NCBI RefSeq assembly: GCF_900188105.1
Contig: NZ_FZNP01000017.1
Span: 93,071-157,070, forward strand
Origin: Actinomadura mexicana
GTDB lineage: Bacteria > Actinomycetota > Actinomycetes > Streptosporangiales > Streptosporangiaceae
DNA: 64,000 nt
Direction of reading: 5' to 3'
The number at the start of each line of letters is the position of its first letter. Position 1 is the first letter of the stretch. Below are positions 43,041 to 50,976 of the stretch, one piece after another. A program made the position numbers and the translations under genes. The notes under the pieces were generated by a model. That model worked only from the letters and a program-made list of their open reading frames with translations. It was not told where the DNA came from and did not search any database.

Positions 43041-43844
43041 TTGCCCTTCGTCCTGGTCGACAGGCCGCGCCCGAACGTCACCCTCATCACCCTCAACCGG
43101 CCCGAGCGCATGAACGCGATGGCGTTCGACGTGATGGTCCCCTTCCGGGAGGCGTTGGAGGAGGTCGGCCGCGACAACGGCACCCGCGTCGTCGTCATCA
43201 CCGGCGCCGGGCGGGGGTTCTGCTCGGGGGCCGACCTGGAGAACCCGGGGAGCATCCCGGGCATCGACGGGCTGACGCTCCCGACGATCGCGCTGCGCTC
43301 GATGGAGCTGCTGGACGACGTGGTGCGGGCGATGCGGCGCGTCCACCAGCCGGTCATCGCGGCGGTCAACGGCCCGGCGATCGGCGGCGGCCTGTGCCTG
43401 TCGCTCGCCGCCGACATCCGGCTGGGCGCGGAGACGGCCCTGTTCCGCGCGGCCGGGATCAACAACGGGCTGACCGCGAGCGAGCTCGGCCTCAGCTACC
43501 TGCTTCCGCGCGCGATCGGCGCGTCCCGCGCGTTCGAGCTGATGCTGTCCGGGCGCGACGTGGAGGCCGCCGAGGCCGAGCGGATCGGCCTGCTGTCCCG
43601 CGTCGTCCCCGGGGACGAGCTCCTGGACGCCTGCTACGAGCTGGCCGAGCGGATCGCCGGGTTCAGCCGCCCCGGCACCGAGCTGACGAAGCGGATGCTG
43701 TGGTCGAGCCTGGACGCCGCGAGCCTGGACGCCCATATGGGGCAGGAGGGGCTCGCCCAGCTGTTCGTCCGCCTCACCACCCACAACTTCGAAGAGGCGA
43801 TCAAGGCGCGCCGCGAGCACCGTCCCCCGGACTTCCAGGACTGA
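43041..43844 (+). CDS. Enoyl-CoA hydratase/isomerase family protein
   Basis: 267 residues from TTG 43041, 6 bases after GGGAGG; this rare start was chosen because the usual N-terminus (VLVDRPRPNVTLITLNRPER) begins there and the TTG at 43014 lies inside the operator. Crotonase oxyanion segments are GRGFCSGADL and AVNGPAIGGGLCLSLAADIRLG. The first catalytic Glu position of classical hydratases is Leu, while Glu is present in the TASELGLSYLLPR segment, as in several mycobacterial EchA variants. Isomerase or other crotonase activity is therefore possible. Confidence 0.88.
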   Translation: MPFVLVDRPRPNVTLITLNRPERMNAMAFDVMVPFREALEEVGRDNGTRVVVITGAGRGFCSGADLENPGSIPGIDGLTLPTIALRSMELLDDVVRAMRRVHQPVIAAVNGPAIGGGLCLSLAADIRLGAETALFRAAGINNGLTASELGLSYLLPRAIGASRAFELMLSGRDVEAAEAERIGLLSRVVPGDELLDACYELAERIAGFSRPGTELTKRMLWSSLDAASLDAHMGQEGLAQLFVRLTTHNFEEAIKARREHRPPDFQD

Positions 43845-44067
43845 CGCACACCGGCCGGGTCCGCCGCTGGTACGACCACGCCGCGGCGCCCAGCGCCACG
43901 CCGTAGGCGGCGAACGCGCCGATCCCGCACGCCGCGACCGTCCAGCCGGACCATCCGCTGATGAGCCCGTCGCTGGGACGAGCCTCTCCGCGCCACCGCC
44001 GCAGGGCCTCCCGCCGCGGGGCGATCGCCCTACCCCGCCCGGGGGAGCGGCATGGCAGGCTGAGGGG

Positions 44068-44487
44068 GTGCCCAAGCTTGCGCCGGACGAGGCGCGCCGC
44101 CTGCTGACCACCGTGCCGGTCGCGCGCCTCGCGACCGTGGGGGAGGACGCCCGCCCGCATCTCGTCCCCGTGACGTTCGCCGTCCACCGGGGCGCCGTCT
44201 ACACGGCCGTCGACCACAAGCCCAAGACCACCCGGGATCTGCGGCGCCTCGCCAACATCCGGGCCAACCCGCGCGTCGCGCTCCTGGCCGACCACTACGA
44301 GGACGACTGGGACCGCCTCTGGTGGGTCCGCGTGGACGGCCACGCGACCGTCGTCGACGACCCCGCCCGCAAGGCCGCCCCCGTCCGCCTCCTGGCGGAC
44401 CGCTACCCCCAGTACCGCGAACGCCCGCCCGTGGGCCCGGTCATAGCCATGACGATCGAAGCCTGGACAGGCTGGTCCGCGTCCTAG
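44068..44487 (+). CDS. PPOX-class F420-dependent protein
   Basis: 139 residues from GTG 44068. The split-barrel flavin/F420 fold is shown by EARRLLTTVPVARLATVGEDARPHLVPVTF near the N-terminus and HKPKTTRDLRRLANIRANPRVALL in the middle, typical of the TIGR03668-like group. Members reduce or bind F420 or flavin, and the substrate is unknown. Its stop overlaps the convergent hydrolase by 4 bases. The 43845-44067 gap shows no convincing gene. Confidence 0.85.
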   Translation: MPKLAPDEARRLLTTVPVARLATVGEDARPHLVPVTFAVHRGAVYTAVDHKPKTTRDLRRLANIRANPRVALLADHYEDDWDRLWWVRVDGHATVVDDPARKAAPVRLLADRYPQYRERPPVGPVIAMTIEAWTGWSAS

Positions 44488-45281
44488 AGGGAGCGCTGGA
44501 AGGTCGTGACGGCTTCGGCGACCTTCTCGGGGAACTCCACGTGCGGGTGGTGGCCGGCGCCGTCCAGCAGGACGACCTGGCCGTTCAGCCTCCGGCCGAC
44601 CCATTCGGCCTCGGCGGCCGGGTCGGGCCAGTCGATGTCGCCCGTGCCCATGATGACGAGCGTGGGCGCCTGCACCCGGTCGAGCCGCGCCTCGGACTCG
44701 GCGTGCGACATGCTCAGGTACTCGGCGATGACCTTGTCGCGGCCCGGCTCCTTCAGGTTCGCCCTCAGCCTCGCCTTGTGCTCGGCGAAGTCGGCCGGGG
44801 GCTTGGGCTCCCACTTGGGGTAGTAGGACAGGTAGAGCGGCAGGGCCAGGCCGGGGGCCCGCATGAGGGCGATGGTCAGCTTCATCGCGAACCCGGCCTT
44901 GCCGTCCCGGACGAACGGCGCGGCCAGCACGAGTCCCCTGACGAGTTCGGGTGCCTCGGCCGCGACCCACACGGCCGCGGCGGCGCCGTTGGAGCAGCCG
45001 TAGACCAGCGCCGGTCCCGCGTCCAGGTGCTTGAGCAGGGCCAGCAGGTCGCGGGCCAGCGGCGTGCTCCCGTACTCCGGCCACCGGGCGCTGGTCTCGC
45101 CCATCCCGCGCTGGTCGACGGTCACGACGCGGTACCCGGCGTCCAGAAGCAGCGGCCGCAGGAACCGGTACTGCGACCGCAGGTCGAGCATCGAGGGCAG
45201 GCACACGATGAGCGGGCCGTCGCCGTCGTCGTCGTAGGCCAGCCGTCCGCCGGGAAGGTCCAGGAACCGGGTCTCGCTCAT
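44484..45281 (-). CDS. Alpha/beta hydrolase
   Basis: 265 residues. The nucleophile elbow is YGCSNGAAAAVW (G-x-S-x-G), the acid is probably Asp in MGTGDIDWPD, and His lies in DGAGHHPHVE. The oxyanion loop LPSMLDLRSQYRFLRP fits the haloperoxidase/esterase-like group. No signal peptide. A perfect 7-bp-arm palindrome lies about 30 bases upstream of the start, so it is probably regulated singly. Substrate unknown. Confidence 0.85.
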   Translation of the reverse strand: MSETRFLDLPGGRLAYDDDGDGPLIVCLPSMLDLRSQYRFLRPLLLDAGYRVVTVDQRGMGETSARWPEYGSTPLARDLLALLKHLDAGPALVYGCSNGAAAAVWVAAEAPELVRGLVLAAPFVRDGKAGFAMKLTIALMRAPGLALPLYLSYYPKWEPKPPADFAEHKARLRANLKEPGRDKVIAEYLSMSHAESEARLDRVQAPTLVIMGTGDIDWPDPAAEAEWVGRRLNGQVVLLDGAGHHPHVEFPEKVAEAVTTFQRSL

Positions 45282-45311
45282 CGCGCACTCCTTAAAGGTC
45301 TGTAGCCCTAT

Positions 45312-45328
45312 AGCTAATGAGATTAGCT
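45312..45328. promoter_or_regulatory. Operator-like palindrome upstream of the hydrolase
   Basis: AGCTAAT-GAG-ATTAGCT is a perfect inverted repeat in the short AT-rich spacer before the minus-strand hydrolase gene, followed on the plus strand by the AraC/DraG operon's end. The binding protein is unknown. Confidence 0.55.
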
Positions 45329-45365
45329 TTGGGGTGGACGGAAGTCAAGAGCAGTGCTCTCGGAA

Positions 45366-46373
45366 TCAGTCCCAGGCCTCGCCGAGCCTCGCGAGGTCGC
45401 CGGCGTACTCGATGCGGGCGGACCACTCGCCCGGCCAGGCGTCCATGCCGAGGTGCGCGCCCGCGAACGCGCCGGCCAGGCACGCGATCGAGTCGGAGTC
45501 GCCCGAGCTGGCGGCGCCGCGCCAGATCGCCTCGACCGGCTCGTCCGGGAAGAGCAGGAAGCACAGCAGACCGGTGGCGAGCGCCTCCTCGGCGACCCAG
45601 CCCGCGCCCGTGGCCGCGCAGGGGTCGGACGTCCGGTCCCCGCGCGCGACGGCCTCGTCCAAGCGGTCGAGGACGGCCAGGCACTCGTCCCAGCCCCGGG
45701 CGATGAACGTCCCGGGGGTGTCCATGCCCGGCCGCTGCCACAGGGTGCCGAGCCAGCGCTCGTGGTAGACGGTGCGCTGCTCGCGGCAGCGGGCCCGGAG
45801 CGCGGCGGGCAGGTCGGACGGGGCCATGCCGTCGGCCAGCCACCGGACGGCGAACGCCGTCAGCTCGCTCGCCGCGAGCCCGGTCGGATGCCCGTGCGTG
45901 AGAGCGGCCTGGAGCTGCGACGCCCCGGCCCGCGTCTCGTCCGTCAACCCCGGGGCCAGGCCGACCGGCGCGACGCGCATGTTGGCGCCGCACCCCTTGG
46001 AACCCGCCACGGTGGCCTCGACCCAGGGTGTCCCGGCGGCCAGGTTCCGGCACGCGTCCAGGCAGGTGTGCCCGGGCGCGCGGTTGTTGTCGGGGCTGTT
46101 CAGCCAGTCGACGAAGCGCCGCCGCCACATCGGGGTGATCAGATCGGGCGTGAACGGGGGGCTCGCCAAGGCGTCCAGCAGTCCGAGCCCGACCGCGATC
46201 GCCATCTGGGTGTCGTCGGTGACCAGGGCCGGGTCCCCGTTGAGCTGCGTGGGGCCGTGCTCACCGAACCGCCGGTGGATCTGCTTCATGGTGAGGAACT
46301 CGGTGGGCGCGCCCAGCGCGTCCCCGTACGCCAGCCCGAACATCGCCCCGCTCGCCCGTCTCATGGGCGGCAT
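45366..46373 (-). CDS. ADP-ribosylglycohydrolase (DraG-like)
   Basis: 335 residues from ATG 46373 (ATG 46364 is an alternative). Both metal-site motifs of the family are kept: TDDTQMAIAVG near residue 52 and GDSDSIACLAGAFAGA near residue 290, along with GLAYGDALGAPTEF at the N-terminus. It should hydrolyse ADP-ribose from a protein or small molecule with two Mg2+ ions. It lies 6 bases after an AraC-type regulator on the same strand, so the regulator probably controls it. No ADP-ribosyltransferase gene was seen nearby. Confidence 0.92.
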   Translation of the reverse strand: MPPMRRASGAMFGLAYGDALGAPTEFLTMKQIHRRFGEHGPTQLNGDPALVTDDTQMAIAVGLGLLDALASPPFTPDLITPMWRRRFVDWLNSPDNNRAPGHTCLDACRNLAAGTPWVEATVAGSKGCGANMRVAPVGLAPGLTDETRAGASQLQAALTHGHPTGLAASELTAFAVRWLADGMAPSDLPAALRARCREQRTVYHERWLGTLWQRPGMDTPGTFIARGWDECLAVLDRLDEAVARGDRTSDPCAATGAGWVAEEALATGLLCFLLFPDEPVEAIWRGAASSGDSDSIACLAGAFAGAHLGMDAWPGEWSARIEYAGDLARLGEAWD

Positions 46374-46379
46374 TCTTCC

Positions 46380-47186
46380 CTAAACCGTACAAGCGTCGCG
46401 GTAACCGCCAGGGGTCACGCCGTAGCAGCGGACGAACCACCGCGTCAGATGGCTCTGGTCGGCGAAACCGGTGCCGGCCGCCACGTCCCCGATCGCCTCG
46501 CCCCTGGCGATCAGGCGGCGCGCCGCGCGGAGGCGGAGCTGGCGCTGGTAGTCGCTCGGCGCCATCCCGTACTCCCGCCGGAACCCCCGGTAGAGCGCGA
46601 ACCGGCTGCACCCCGCCGCCTCCGCCAGCGCGTCGGCGCCGATGTCGTCGGTGTAGGACTCCTCAAGGCGCCGCCGGGCCCGCTCGACGAAGCCGCCTGC
46701 GGGCGTCGCGCGCAGCCGCCGCGTGGCGGCCCGGTCGACCAGCGTCCCGACGGCCGCGGTCAGCAGCTCGTCGCGCCGCAGGGCCGGCGCGCCGCCGAGC
46801 AGCGCCGCGTGCAGCCCGCGCAGGGCCCCGGCGGCGGCGGGGTCCGCCACGACGGGCGCGTCGAACAGCGGTGCTCCGACCGGGCGCGCCGCGATGTCGG
46901 CGAGCACGTCCGAGATCAGCCCCGCGCCGATATGGACGATGCGGTAGGTGAAGCCGAGCTCGTCGGCGGCGTGGCCGTCGTGCGGGTCGTCGGGGTTGAA
47001 CGCGATGACCATCCCGGCCGCGCTCGTGTGGGCCCCGCCCCGGCACCGGAACGCCTGGTAGCCGTCCTCGGTGACGCCGAACGAGTACGTCTCGTGGCTG
47101 TGCCGGTGGTAGGCGTGCCGCTCGAAGTGGGCGTGCATCGCCTCCAGGGGACGGTCGGGCGACCGCCAGTACCTGCTCCAGTCCAC
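46380..47186 (-). CDS. AraC-family transcriptional regulator
   Basis: 268 residues from GTG 47186. An N-terminal cupin-like arm (HAYHRHSHETYSFGVTEDG) binds the effector; the C-terminal double helix-turn-helix spans about residues 165-268 (GADALAEAAGCSRFALYRGFRREYGMAPSDYQRQLRL, then IGDVAAGTGFADQSHLTRWFVRCYGVTP). It heads a two-gene operon with the DraG-like gene and diverges from the DUF2000 gene, a common pairing for AraC and DUF2000. Confidence 0.92.
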   Translation of the reverse strand: MDWSRYWRSPDRPLEAMHAHFERHAYHRHSHETYSFGVTEDGYQAFRCRGGAHTSAAGMVIAFNPDDPHDGHAADELGFTYRIVHIGAGLISDVLADIAARPVGAPLFDAPVVADPAAAGALRGLHAALLGGAPALRRDELLTAAVGTLVDRAATRRLRATPAGGFVERARRRLEESYTDDIGADALAEAAGCSRFALYRGFRREYGMAPSDYQRQLRLRAARRLIARGEAIGDVAAGTGFADQSHLTRWFVRCYGVTPGGYRDACTV

Positions 47187-47248
47187 GCCTCAAGTCTGGC
47201 GCACGAGCGTTCAAGACGGCGCCCCCGGGCCGGGGCAGGCTGGACCGC

Positions 47249-47659
47249 ATGCGTTTCGACACCAAGATCGGGATCGTGGTCCGCGACGACCTGGCCGCCT
47301 GGCAGCGGCTCAACGTCACCGCGTTCCTCGCGAGCGCCGTCGCGGGCGGCGTCCCCGGCGTCGTCGGCGAGCCGTACGAGGACGCGTCCGGCAACACCTA
47401 CCTGGCGATGTTCCGCCAGCCCGTCCTGGTCTACGAGGCAGAGGCCGAGGCGATCTCAAGGGCCCACGCGCGCGCCCTCGCCCGGGAGATGGACGTCGCC
47501 GTCTACATCGAGGACATGTTCAAGACGGGCCACGACGAGGCCAACCGCGCGACCGTCCGGGCCGTCGCCGCCGAGGAGATGCCCCTGGTCGGGTTCGCCG
47601 TCCACGGCCCGAAGAACGGCGTTGACAAGGTCCTCAAGGGGCTGCGGCTGCACCCGTGA
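47249..47659 (+). CDS. DUF2000 family protein
   Basis: 136 residues. Matches DUF2000 by the start TKIGIVVRDDLAAWQRLNVTAFL and the end ENM-like MPLVGFAVHGPKNGVDKVLKG. The fold resembles peptidyl-tRNA hydrolase 2 and the activity is unknown. It diverges from the AraC gene, and its 3' end overlaps the convergent acyl-CoA dehydrogenase by 26 bases. Confidence 0.88.
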   Translation: MRFDTKIGIVVRDDLAAWQRLNVTAFLASAVAGGVPGVVGEPYEDASGNTYLAMFRQPVLVYEAEAEAISRAHARALAREMDVAVYIEDMFKTGHDEANRATVRAVAAEEMPLVGFAVHGPKNGVDKVLKGLRLHP

Positions 47660-48731
47660 GCCCGGCGAGGGCGGCCAGGCGCTCGCGGTGCCGGTCCGGC
47701 GAACCGAACAGCTCCCGGGACGACTGCGCCCGCTTGAAGTACAGGTGCGCGTCGTGCTCCCAGGTGAAGCCGATGCCGCCGTGCAGCTGGATCGCCTCGC
47801 CCGCCGTGTGGAAGAAGGCCTCCGAGCAGTACGCCTGGGCCAGCGCGGCGGCGGCGGGCAGCTCGTCCGGGCTCTCGTCGGCGGCGGCCGCCGCGTTCAG
47901 CACGGCCGACCGCGCCGACTCCACCAGCACGAACATGTCGGCGCATCGGTGCTTGACCGCCTGGAACGACCCGATCGGCCGCCCGAACTGGTGCCGCACC
48001 TTCGCGTACTCGACCGTCATGTCCAGGGTCCGCTGCGCCCCGCCGAGCTGCTCGGCGGCCAGCGCCACGGCCGCGACGTCCAGGGCCCGCGCCAGCGCCT
48101 CCGGGCCGCCGACCCTGCGCGCCGGAACCCCGTCCAGCCCGATCCGCGCCAGCCTCCGCGTCTGGTCGAGCGTCGGGAGGGCCCGCCGGACGAGCCCCGC
48201 CGCGTCCTCGACGGCGTAGACCCCGACGCCGTCCTCGTCCCGGGCCGCCACGAGGACCAGGTCGGCGATGTGCCCGTCCAGGACGAAGTCCTTCGTCCCC
48301 CGCAGCACGCCGCCCTCGAACGCGGCCCGCACCGAGCCGGGATCCCAGGACCCGCCGTCCTCGGCCACCGCGAGCGTCGCGATCACCGACCCGTCCGCGA
48401 GGCCGGGCAGCAGGTCGTGCCCGCCCTCGCCGGCCTCCAGCGCCGCCGCGGCCGTGATCGTCGCGAGGAAGGGGGCGCACACGACGGCCCGCCCCATCTC
48501 CTCGAACACCACGGCCAGCTCCCGCACCCCGAACCCGGCGCCGCCGTGCTCCTCGGAGATCGCCAGACCCTGCAGCCCGAGCTGCTCGGCCATCTGCCGC
48601 CACACCCCGGGGTCGTGGCCCTCGGCCGTCTCCATCAGCCGCCGCACCTCGGCGCCGGGGGACCGGTCGGCGAAGAAGCGCCGCAGCGCGTCCCGCAGCT
48701 CCCGCTGTTCCTCGGTGACGACGAGCTTCAT
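47634..48731 (-). CDS. Acyl-CoA dehydrogenase
   Basis: 365 residues from ATG 48731, with GGAGG 8 bases upstream. The N-terminal helical domain begins KLVVTEEQRELRDALRRFF. The C-terminal FAD/catalytic domain has YAKVRHQFGRPIGSFQAVKH and AIQLHGGIGFTWEHD. In the second motif the usual catalytic Glu of medium-chain enzymes is not evident (LHGGIGFTWEHD has the later Glu), as in many actinobacterial sterol-degradation ACADs that work as heterodimers with a partner. No partner gene is adjacent. Confidence 0.88.
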   Translation of the reverse strand: MKLVVTEEQRELRDALRRFFADRSPGAEVRRLMETAEGHDPGVWRQMAEQLGLQGLAISEEHGGAGFGVRELAVVFEEMGRAVVCAPFLATITAAAALEAGEGGHDLLPGLADGSVIATLAVAEDGGSWDPGSVRAAFEGGVLRGTKDFVLDGHIADLVLVAARDEDGVGVYAVEDAAGLVRRALPTLDQTRRLARIGLDGVPARRVGGPEALARALDVAAVALAAEQLGGAQRTLDMTVEYAKVRHQFGRPIGSFQAVKHRCADMFVLVESARSAVLNAAAAADESPDELPAAAALAQAYCSEAFFHTAGEAIQLHGGIGFTWEHDAHLYFKRAQSSRELFGSPDRHRERLAALAGLTGAAAAP

Positions 48732-48822
48732 CGGGCGTCCTCCCACACGTGTCCCAGGCCTACCGGGTCATCGTGCCGCGCGCCCGCCGCCGCCTCCGCG
48801 CCCTTCCCATCCACCGGGACGG

Positions 48823-49065
48823 TCAGGGCGCCCAGTCGTGCGGCCCGAGGACGTACCCCTTGCTCGTCGAGTGCAGATGGTTGATCGACACGAGGTGCCC
48901 GAGCGCGGCCCACAGATCCTCCTCGGGCGCGTCGACGAGCGCCCCGATCGTCTCGAAGTCCGCCGCCCCGCTCTCCTTGTCGATCTCGGCCACGGTCTCG
49001 TACACGACCAGCTCGAAGTCCGACAGCTCCTGCACGTCCCCACGCGGAACATCTCGCTCATCCAT
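48823..49065 (-). CDS. Small winged-helix-like protein
   Basis: 80 residues from ATG 49065. Acidic N-terminus, then a predicted three-helix plus wing pattern (LSDFELVVYETVAEIDKESG, FETIGALVDAPEEDLWAALGHLVS, GYVLGPHDW). It resembles a regulatory or effector-binding winged helix without a clear recognition helix charge. A short spacer to the Uma2 gene on the opposite strand carries promoters for both. Unknown function. Confidence 0.5.
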   Translation of the reverse strand: MDERDVPRGDVQELSDFELVVYETVAEIDKESGAADFETIGALVDAPEEDLWAALGHLVSINHLHSTSKGYVLGPHDWAP

Positions 49066-49211
49066 AGACAGACCGTGCCCACTCGCGCTCGTTCTAAGTC
49101 CCGCGCGAGGCGCGGCGCCGTACGCTGGGACCGTCAAGCTCGGCAACTACGATCCGTATGCGAAAGGTGGCGCTCTGCTTATAAACTCGCTCGCGAGGAA
49201 AGGAGCAGGGC

Positions 49212-49802
49212 ATGACTGTGATGGTTCAAGAGCCTCTGTCGCACGATGACGCTGACGTCGTCCTGGAAGGTTTCCTCGCCCTCGACACCCCGGAGGGCTT
49301 CCGAGCGGAGCTGATCGACGGAGAGATCGTCGTGACCCCACCCCCCCTTGGCGACCACGAGGACTGGATCGCCGAGCTCTCGCTGCAGATCGTCCGCGAC
49401 ACGCCGCGCAGGTTCCACTGGGCGGGCCAGAAGGGACTGATCCTCCCGGGTGACGACGCGCACCGGGAGAGCCGCGTGATCCCGGACATGGTCATCGCTC
49501 CCGCCGAGCTGCGCCTCTTCCGGGGGTCCCCCGAGTGGATGCGGGTCGAGCCCGACGGCATCGCCATGGTGGTCGAGGTGACGTCCTCCAGGCCGGAGGC
49601 CGACCGGAACGGCAAACGGTTCGGATACGCGCGAGCCGGGGTCCCGCTCTACCTGCTGATCGACCGGGGCGAGCAGAAGGCGGTCCTGTTCAGCGGGCCG
49701 GACGGCAAGGACTACGGGCACATCGATCAGGTGCAGTTCGGCAAGCCGCTGCCGCTGCCGGAACCGTTCGAGATCGAGCTGGACACCTCCGAGTTCGGCT
49801 GA
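49212..49802 (+). CDS. Uma2 family (PD-(D/E)xK-fold) putative endonuclease
   Basis: 196 residues from ATG 49212, 6-7 bases after AAAGGAG. Uma2/DUF820 signature: FRAELIDGEIVVTPPP, Asp in RVIPDMVIAP, and the Glu-x-Ser/Lys active-site region MVVEVTSSRPEADRNGKRFGYARAGVPLYLLIDR. The fold is that of restriction-enzyme-like nucleases, but nuclease activity is not shown for most members, which are very abundant in actinomycetes and cyanobacteria. Confidence 0.9.
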   Translation: MTVMVQEPLSHDDADVVLEGFLALDTPEGFRAELIDGEIVVTPPPLGDHEDWIAELSLQIVRDTPRRFHWAGQKGLILPGDDAHRESRVIPDMVIAPAELRLFRGSPEWMRVEPDGIAMVVEVTSSRPEADRNGKRFGYARAGVPLYLLIDRGEQKAVLFSGPDGKDYGHIDQVQFGKPLPLPEPFEIELDTSEFG

Positions 49803-49964
49803 GCCGGGGGGCGGTGGCGACCGAGGGCTCACCCGGCCGTGGTCGCCACGCCGTCCGCCCCGAAGGCGATGGCGGTCCGTTGTGGCCGAAAGCGGGGCCC
49901 TTCGTGCGATCCGGAACTAGAGTGATCACCGATCTGGAGGCACGAGCGAAGGCGGGTACCGGAT

Positions 49965-50771
49965 ATGTCGGACTCTCCGCAGGGCCGGCCGGCCGAGGCG
50001 GACCTGCAGACCGACAGGCCGCACTCGGCACGGGTCTACGACTACATCATCGGCGGCAAGGACAACTACGCCGCCGACCGGGAGACCGCGGCCACGGTGC
50101 TGGCGAACTGGCCGGGGCTGCGCACCTCGATGATCGCCAACCGGGCCTGCATGCAGCGGATGGGCCGCCATCTCGCCGAGCTGGGCGTGCGGCAGTTCAT
50201 CGACGTCGGAACGGGCATCCCGTCCTCGCCGAACCTGCACGAGGTGGTCCAGGAGGTCGCGCCCGACGCGCGGGTCGTCTACGTCGACAACGACCCGATC
50301 GTCCTCGCCCACGCGCGTGCGCTGCTCACCAGCACTCCGGAGGGCCGCACGGCGTACATCGAGGCCGACATGCGGTCCCCCGAAACGCTCCACACCGATC
50401 CCGTGCTGCGCGACGTCCTCGACCTCTCCCGGCCGGTCGCGCTGACCGTGATCGCCATGCTCCAGTTCGTGGAGGACGCGGCGGGCCTGGTGGACGCGCT
50501 CGTCGCTCCGCTCGCCCCCGGCAGCCACCTGGCCGTCACCATCCCCACCGCCGACCTCGCCCCCGAATCGCAGCGGCTCGCCGATGACTACACCAGCAGC
50601 GGCATCCCCATGTACCTGCGGGACCACGCCGAGGTGGAGCGCCTCTTCGCCGGGCTGGAGCTCCTCGACCCGGGCGTCGTCCCGATGCCGCGCTGGCGCC
50701 CCGCACCCGGTGCCGCGCCTCTGCCCGACACCGCCACGAACATGTACGCCGCCGTCGCCCGCAAGCCCTAG
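49965..50771 (+). CDS. SAM-dependent methyltransferase (DUF574-like)
   Basis: 268 residues. Family hallmark RPHSARVYDYIIGGKDNYAADRE is at the N-terminus, and the SAM site is FIDVGTGIPSSPNLHE followed by VYVDNDPIVLAHARALL. These methyltransferases are found in large numbers in Streptomyces and Actinomadura; substrates are unknown. No gene linked to it is adjacent. The spacer 49803-49964 has no recognisable gene. Confidence 0.92.
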   Translation: MSDSPQGRPAEADLQTDRPHSARVYDYIIGGKDNYAADRETAATVLANWPGLRTSMIANRACMQRMGRHLAELGVRQFIDVGTGIPSSPNLHEVVQEVAPDARVVYVDNDPIVLAHARALLTSTPEGRTAYIEADMRSPETLHTDPVLRDVLDLSRPVALTVIAMLQFVEDAAGLVDALVAPLAPGSHLAVTIPTADLAPESQRLADDYTSSGIPMYLRDHAEVERLFAGLELLDPGVVPMPRWRPAPGAAPLPDTATNMYAAVARKP

Positions 50772-50784
50772 CCGTACCCGCCCG

Positions 50785-50930
50785 GATCGGGTCCTCCGGA
50801 TCGCTGGCGGTCCAGCCTCCGTCCGCGGCGGCGAGGGCGCCGGTGATGAAGCTCGACACGTCGGACGCGAGGAGGGCGACGGTCTCGGCGACCTCCTCGG
50901 GGCGGCCGATGCGGCCGACAGGGTGGGGCC
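50785..50930 (-). pseudogene. C-terminal fragment of a short-chain dehydrogenase (SDR)
   Basis: On the minus strand this stretch reads HPVGRIGRPEEVAETVALLA, SDVSSFITGALAAADGGWTA, the standard C-terminal segment of SDR oxidoreductases. The Rossmann core and YxxxK motif are absent upstream, where sbnB begins. It is a relic of a gene truncated before or during acquisition of the sbn/NRPS region. Confidence 0.7.
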
Positions 50931-50976
50931 GGGGCCGAAGGACGCGCGCCTGCGAGTTGCTCGCCGCGACCGGGCG

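Noticed and set aside
43801..44010. Minus-strand frame with one membrane helix (ACGIGAFAAYGVALGAAAW) after the enoyl-CoA hydratase
   Set aside because: Good third-position bias but no ATG, GTG or TTG start in a useful place, and it runs into the hydratase gene; could be a relic but too weak to call.
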